Program-made: the position numbers and the translations under genes
Notes under the pieces: model-generated
What the model saw: only the letters and a program-made list of their open reading frames with translations
Databases searched by the model: none
What the model was told of the DNA's origin: nothing
Source of the DNA: Symsagittifera roscoffensis
Lineage: Eukaryota > Xenacoelomorpha > Acoela > Convolutidae
Reading direction: 5' to 3'
Length of the DNA: 64,000 nucleotides
Assembly: GCF_963678635.1 (NCBI RefSeq)
Contig: NC_087066.1
Coordinates: 49,409,581 to 49,473,580, forward strand
Shown here: positions 59,291-64,000 of the stretch, piece by piece
Position numbering within the stretch: the first letter of the stretch is position 1
Layout: every line of letters starts with the position of its first letter

Positions 59291-60481
59291 AACAACAACA
59301 TGTGGATAAAGGTAAAGGCCTGCTCATATTCCACCCAGATCATTTCTCTATTTGAACAAGTCATTTACAAATGTTAAGAAGCCTTTTTCTAATTACAAAA
59401 TTTACGCCCATAACTTCAATTGAACTTGTGGAAAACCCATTAGGCATACATTTATGCAGCTAATTATGCGCGGATGGCATATAACTAATGTAAGCATGTC
59501 GAGTCATAAGTCCACCTTTTATTTTAATATTGACGCTAGTTTTTCGCAAATGTTACAGATATCATATTCTGTCAATTTCATCAAGCGAACGATACAAGTA
59601 GGGCACGAGAGTTTTGACAATTGATAGTTAGCTGTAAGCCTTAGCTTCTCATAACAAGACGTTCAAATTAGATGGGGAGGTTGGGGAGGAATCTTGTTTT
59701 CTGAATTGTTTTTCACTGCATGGCATATCTCCAACCAAACAGAGCTTTAAGAAACCATATCAATTTTCAATTTAATTTAAAATTAATTCATAGTAATTGA
59801 GATGGAAACAACTTTGAAAACATCAGATATTATGAAAACGCGCTGAAGTTGAGCTAGTTGAACCATTGTTCCTTTTTAGAAAATATCATTTTCTTCAAGT
59901 GTTTTTTTTTGCATTTAACTTTGCTGGCCCAAAAGTGTGAGTGATCAATTAGAAATCGGAAAAAAAACCAAAAGCCAGCAGTCGGATAAACGTTTAACTC
60001 TTGGTCAGACAGGTTTCTATTATATTTAACAAGAACTTCAAAATAAAATTGTAGATTGAGCTCTAGTTCAAAAGTTATAGTAGGTTCAATTAAGGTAACC
60101 AGTTGGTTTTTTTTTTGCGAACATCATATTATGAATTGAAAAAAAAAAACAGAAGATTTCATAGAAATTTGAGGATTATTTTTTCAATGGTGGGAAATGA
60201 CGCAAATCTAAAAAAGGTTGGTTGGCTTACTTTGAATTAGAGAGAAGTTCCAATTTTGAGAAGACGGGTAGATTTCAACAGTTCCAAGAGTTAACGAGGT
60301 CACAAGAAGGGATACGCTATGAAACGTAGTGATTTGTTGTTGAAGTGTCAAATAATCTTTCAATTTAGAAAAAAATGCTTGTCGTTGGTTATGTCAAAAA
60401 AGGATTTATTATTTCAATTATGTAGAGTCAATCAAAAAATGAATTCCATCGGCAGTGGTTTAGATGGTTGCAGAAGTCTTT
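59291..60481. other. AT-rich DNA without recognised features
   Basis: No supported gene. If minus-strand coding segments on either side belong to one gene, this would be an intron. Confidence 0.4.
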
Positions 60482-61771
60482 TTATAAAACATAGTAAATG
60501 TCCTTGAGTTTGTCGTTTGAGAAACTTGTCGTTATGATTTTAATTCCTGAACAGTTTTTTGAGAGTACAGTATTACCAGCAGGACTACTTAAGTAGTATT
60601 TTTGTATTTCAAATAATTTAGCTCTTGTTATTCTCGTAAAAAAACTGGAAGAATCCGGAGACTGTATCAATTTTTTAAGGTCTCGGTCTAAATTACCAAG
60701 TTTTTGTCAAGTTGGTTTTTAAGAATGTCTCACCTGAAACAGAAAAATTAAATCGAAGCTATGAAGTCATTGGTGCGTTGATTTGGTTGCACTGCCTCTT
60801 GTTTTGTTCGCTTATTGGTGTTTTTACTGCTTTCGTGTCAGTTTGGTCTGAAGGATCTGGATACATTGCAGGCAGGTTCAGTTCTTCATTTGTTGTAACA
60901 AGGTTTTTGTGGGAGCAAATTGTTTTGCCATATTCATTAACCTACTACTAAATTGGTAAAAAAATATTGTTTTTGTTGCTCTTGAACTACTCTTCTTTGT
61001 TGTGTGATACACGATTGAGTTTATCGGTATGTTTTGTTTGAAATGTTCCGGTAGATTGTGACAAAACGAAATGGCTATAAGTTGCACCTAACATTTTTTT
61101 CAGAAGCTCAGGTACGATTAATTAGCATATTAATTTCTAAAGCTGATATAATTCCTGCTATTATTTCAAGAAAAACATGAAAATTAGGAAACACGCAAGG
61201 TAGGTTCCAGTTTTTCTAGAAAAAAGCGACGAAAATGAAAGTTGCTTTAAAGATAGTACTGAAGAATCCTGGTTAGAGTAAAGGGTCAAGGTAGATTATT
61301 TGGCTTAACTATATCGCGGCGTTTAAAGCATCTGAATTTGAAAAAGCATACATCCATTGCGAAGAAAATATCTCTTCATTTTTCAAAAATTGAAGGATGG
61401 TTATGAATGACGCTGTCCCAAAAAGTTTTTAATTGTTTTTGAGGCTACGTGCCTGCGCGTCGTGAATCGAATACGGAAAATTCCTTAATGAGGCCTATAT
61501 CTTGTGGAGCGAAAACTAAAAGTGTCTTGAAAGAAATAAGAGCCGGAATCAAGTGGTACCCAAACAATTTAGCATCTAAATCAAGTTGAAAGGCGTTTTT
61601 TTTTGCCACCAACGCAATGTATTTTGTTGGCAAAAGGAAAAGTTTGGCGATAATTGGTTCGACAAACCTTGTTCGCCCATTATCACAGATCGGTATCCCA
61701 TCAAAAAATTTGTTGAGAGCTCTAACAAGTGAAGTTTTAAGGGCAGTGCTATAGATAACCAGCTGATCCAT
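60482..61771 (-). other. Cluster of minus-strand open segments, possible exons or relic of an unknown gene
   Basis: Three segments look protein-like. Minus 61771-61445 is 108 codons from an ATG just after ..GGAAACAG, with GRTRFVEPIIAKLFLLP and a hydrophobic PALISFKTLLVF. Minus 60950-60771 is about 60 codons after a T-rich ACCAATTTAGTAG acceptor-like site, with EELNLPAMYPDPSDQT. Minus about 60685-60482 is about 66 codons with IQSPDSSSFFTRITR and AKLFEIQKYYLSSPAG. They are in different frames, end in stops, and lack obvious donors, so a decayed gene or transposon ORF is as likely as a spliced gene. The family is unknown. Confidence 0.25.
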
Positions 61772-62611
61772 CTGTTTCCAGAAACATAGATCGATTACCA
61801 GTTACCATATATCCTGCTTATCTAGTATTTTGTAAAGCAAGTCTCTTTGTTTTCAGAAATTGTGTTCTTTCTAGCTCATATTTGTTTGATAAAGATATCA
61901 TTTCAGAATACTCAAATGGTTGGCTTTAAAATTCTTGACGTATTTTAACTTTGCGCTTTCTTGAAATTCATAATCAGAATTACTACCTCCTACAGGGTAG
62001 TTTCAAAGTTTCACTCTAATTTGATTGTTCTCATTTATTTGCTTTCGATAACAAATTTTTGATCCGGGCCTACTGCATTCTTCTTGTTGCTTATTGAAAG
62101 CGCAAAGTATTAAGTCTAAGCCATTGGGTTCCGATCGCTCGCTCAGTACAAGATAATGAGGGTGGTTCAACATATTAGCCTAATTGAGAATTTTGTGACT
62201 ACGGAATTTTTGGTCATTTTCTAAGCATAAGCATATGTTTCCAATGCTCTCGATTTGCATCCACCTTCGAGATACGTGCATCGTAGTGGAATGCCATGGG
62301 AGTTTTATACTTGTATTTTTTCTATGTTTAATTTGAGCTTAGCTTTCTGCTAGTGTGTTTGATGGTGTGGTGTTTACTTGTCCCCTGTTTTTAAAGGAAG
62401 TTGAGCTGTCGCCGTCTAGTTAAATTTCTTCAATTAAGTGTTTTTCAGTAATTTCATCTCTTTTTATGAATAATTCATGAGTGTACCCATCTTCACTGAG
62501 TGTTATTTAATTGTTTTTTAGCCGCTTTTGCGCTAGCGTCTGTCGGTATAATATCTTCATAAGAGACCATAATCAAAATGTGAGTACTGGAAGAGTTTGC
62601 TCATCTTCCGC
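61772..62611. other. AT-rich spacer left of segmental duplication copy 2
   Basis: No gene or repeat is recognised. Confidence 0.45.
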
Positions 62612-62736
62612 ATCTCCCGTTTTGACTGAGCTGTACCCCCCATTTGCTCTTTTTTCAATCTTGTTCCACTTCTCCCCTCTTTTAAAACTTGTCACGCTCA
62701 AAATTCAAGCTCAAAGAGACGTCCAACTCTTGACCA

Positions 62737-62815
62737 CCCCCTCCCCTCCCCTCCCCTCCCCTCCCCTCCCCTCCCCTCCCCTCCTCTTCCCTCCCCTCCC
62801 CTCCCCTCCCCTCCC
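62737..62815. repeat. CTCCC pentanucleotide microsatellite
   Basis: About 15 CTCCC units with one CTCTTC interruption. The minus strand is GGGGA-repeat, a G-quadruplex-prone pattern. Copy 1 of the duplication has only a few units, so this is a recent expansion. Confidence 0.95.
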
Positions 62816-62984
62816 ATCGGCAGGGTGAAAATAGCTTTGCATTATTACATAACTTGCCAGCCTGTGCGCTGCGAAGTGCACACCCGAATTGAAAACAGAC
62901 AGGGGACTACACACCAGTGATAGTTACCACAGTGTCTCTAAACTGAGACGGTCTTGTGGTTGGCAGCAGCGGCGGTATATTAGG

Positions 62985-63086
62985 TGGGCGGGCGTGCTGG
63001 TTGAAAAGTTAGCTGGTTTGTAGGGCCAAATATATTAGGAGTTATTGGCGCATCAAATTAACACCAAATCCTATACCCTATAAAAG
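62985..63086 (+). promoter_or_regulatory. Promoter-like GC box and TATA box in segmental duplication copy 2
   Basis: GGGCGGGCG at about 62986-62995 and CTATAAAAG ending at 63086 lie about 85 bases apart. A pyrimidine-rich stretch and an ATG at 63245 follow. Copy 1 keeps the GC box but has TTTAAAAG in place of TATAAAAG. No transcript evidence. Confidence 0.25.
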
Positions 63087-63107
63087 CCCTCTAACTTTTC
63101 TTTCTCC

Positions 63108-63138
<31 letters not shown>

Positions 63139-63244
63139 AATCTAGACCGTTTTTGGCTATCTTCTTTCCCCATGCATCCGTCTACTTTTCTGGTGGGTCT
63201 TGGCAAATTCAAAATATCATTCATCAACAGTGGCTTGTCAACGG

Positions 63245-63352
63245 ATGAGCGAACAAAAGAGTTCCGTCGGGGCCCCGCCGTTTAATAGCCCTGCTTCACT
63301 CCCCCAACACACGACCCAATTTCCTGTGAACACTCTGAGCGGCTGCTTTTAA
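63245..63352 (+). CDS. Conserved 35-codon ORF in segmental duplication, copy 2 (unproven)
   Basis: Counterpart of 57123-57230 with the same start, stop and length, and one Ser-to-Asn change. It sits 159 bases downstream of the TATA-like box. It is short, and no family is recognised. Confidence 0.2.
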   Translation: MSEQKSSVGAPPFNSPASLPQHTTQFPVNTLSGCF

Positions 63353-64000
63353 GTTGAAATTAGCCTGCATATAAAATATGCAATCACTAACACCCAACGC
63401 TGCAATTGTTCCATGCTGTAGCTTAGTACATTGGCTCAGTGGGCTCATTAGGCGCTGTTCCTATTTACACACAGATTTGTATGTTTTTTTTGCATTTGTA
63501 AAAAATTTCTGGCAGGAAATTTTTGAAAAGCGCATGATGAATTGCAAAAAAAAAACTTACCCAGTGTATCAATCAGGGCTGATTTAGATTTTTCTCGCTT
63601 GTCGTGGGCGATTTAGGATTTTGTAGCTCCTTTAGGATTTGAAGTTTTTGTCTACCTTTCTTAGGTAGACCGAAATGTTTTCCGAGTCCTTTAAGAACAA
63701 TATGAGGACCCTATTTTGACAAAAATTGCTGCACCACAAGAAAAGTTTGAAAAAAACTAGCCAAAAATGGAATTCTAACGCAATTTTTGGAAGATGGCGC
63801 CTTCAGAAAAACTTAATGGTTGGTCAGCTAAAAATGACATCAGGAAATGGTTTTAGTGACGGCAACCCTTTGGTGGCTAGGGGGTCATCAGGAGTCATGG
63901 AAATTACAACTTCTAAATTTCAAGAGATGAAAATAACGAAAATAACGAGAAGTTTCCTTATTGCTAAAGTTAATCGCAAACAGAATAACGAGTTTGAAAT

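Larger units (their letters stand above)
62612..64000. repeat. Segmental duplication, copy 2 (runs off the window end)
   Basis: Direct-orientation partner of 56524-58205. It has an expanded CTCCC tract (62737-62815), a longer CT run (about 63114-63138), a TATAAAAG box and a ~326-base deletion at 63886. It includes a family A copy at about 63570-63885. Confidence 0.9.

Noticed and set aside
60712-60951. 79-codon plus-strand frame with a hydrophobic segment
   Set aside because: It starts from a non-ATG codon, lacks context, and overlaps a more protein-like minus-strand segment.

Overview
This is a eukaryotic, almost certainly invertebrate-animal, nuclear genome scaffold (AT-rich, one 200-base assembly gap at 36871-37070). 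The evidence is GT-AG introns, AATAAA poly(A) signals, a mitochondrial-type glycine C-acetyltransferase gene split into five exons, decayed LINE and Mutator-type elements, and a very heavy repeat load. I cannot name the species.

The one gene I can reconstruct completely is GCAT (2-amino-3-ketobutyrate CoA ligase) on the minus strand, 29820 down to 26368. Its five exons total 1260 nt and encode 419 residues. It has a Ser/Thr/Arg-rich presequence and the PLP lysine in the TLGKALGG motif. A Ser-rich terminal exon of an unrecognised gene lies at 36022-36677 (minus); its upstream exons are not found, and the gap lies just beyond. One or two short terminal exons of a gene entering from the left lie at 124-198 and 703-788 (plus). 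Low-confidence coding segments of unknown product lie on the minus strand at 58799-61771.

Region by region: 1-0.8 kb, gene end(s); 1-3.2 kb, a ~585-bp tandem array built on dispersed family A; 4.3-18.8 kb, a satellite of ~120-bp monomers (about 120 copies) containing large higher-order duplications of 1315 and 1526 bp; 18.8-25.4 kb, alternating blocks of junction repeat, degenerate pentamer (TGC/CTGCC-rich) DNA and more satellite; 26.3-29.8 kb, GCAT with a SINE and a family A copy in its introns; 31.5-32.5 kb, a dead LINE; 36.0-36.7 kb, the Ser-rich exon; 37-54 kb, a graveyard of family B (Helentron-like, with asymmetric terminal inverted repeats and a 3' hairpin), family C (TA-flanked terminal-inverted-repeat elements nested inside B copies) and a dead FLYWCH/MULE transposase; 54-64 kb, less repetitive DNA containing a ~1.3-kb segmental duplication (56.5 and 62.6 kb) with promoter-like sequence and a conserved 35-codon ORF.

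The most unusual content is the structured repeat landscape: the multiple-of-three satellite with an open minus-strand frame, the composite satellite/junction/pentamer super-repeat, and three dispersed repeat families (A, B, C) that I cannot match to named families. Nothing here amounts to a demonstrated new functional system.
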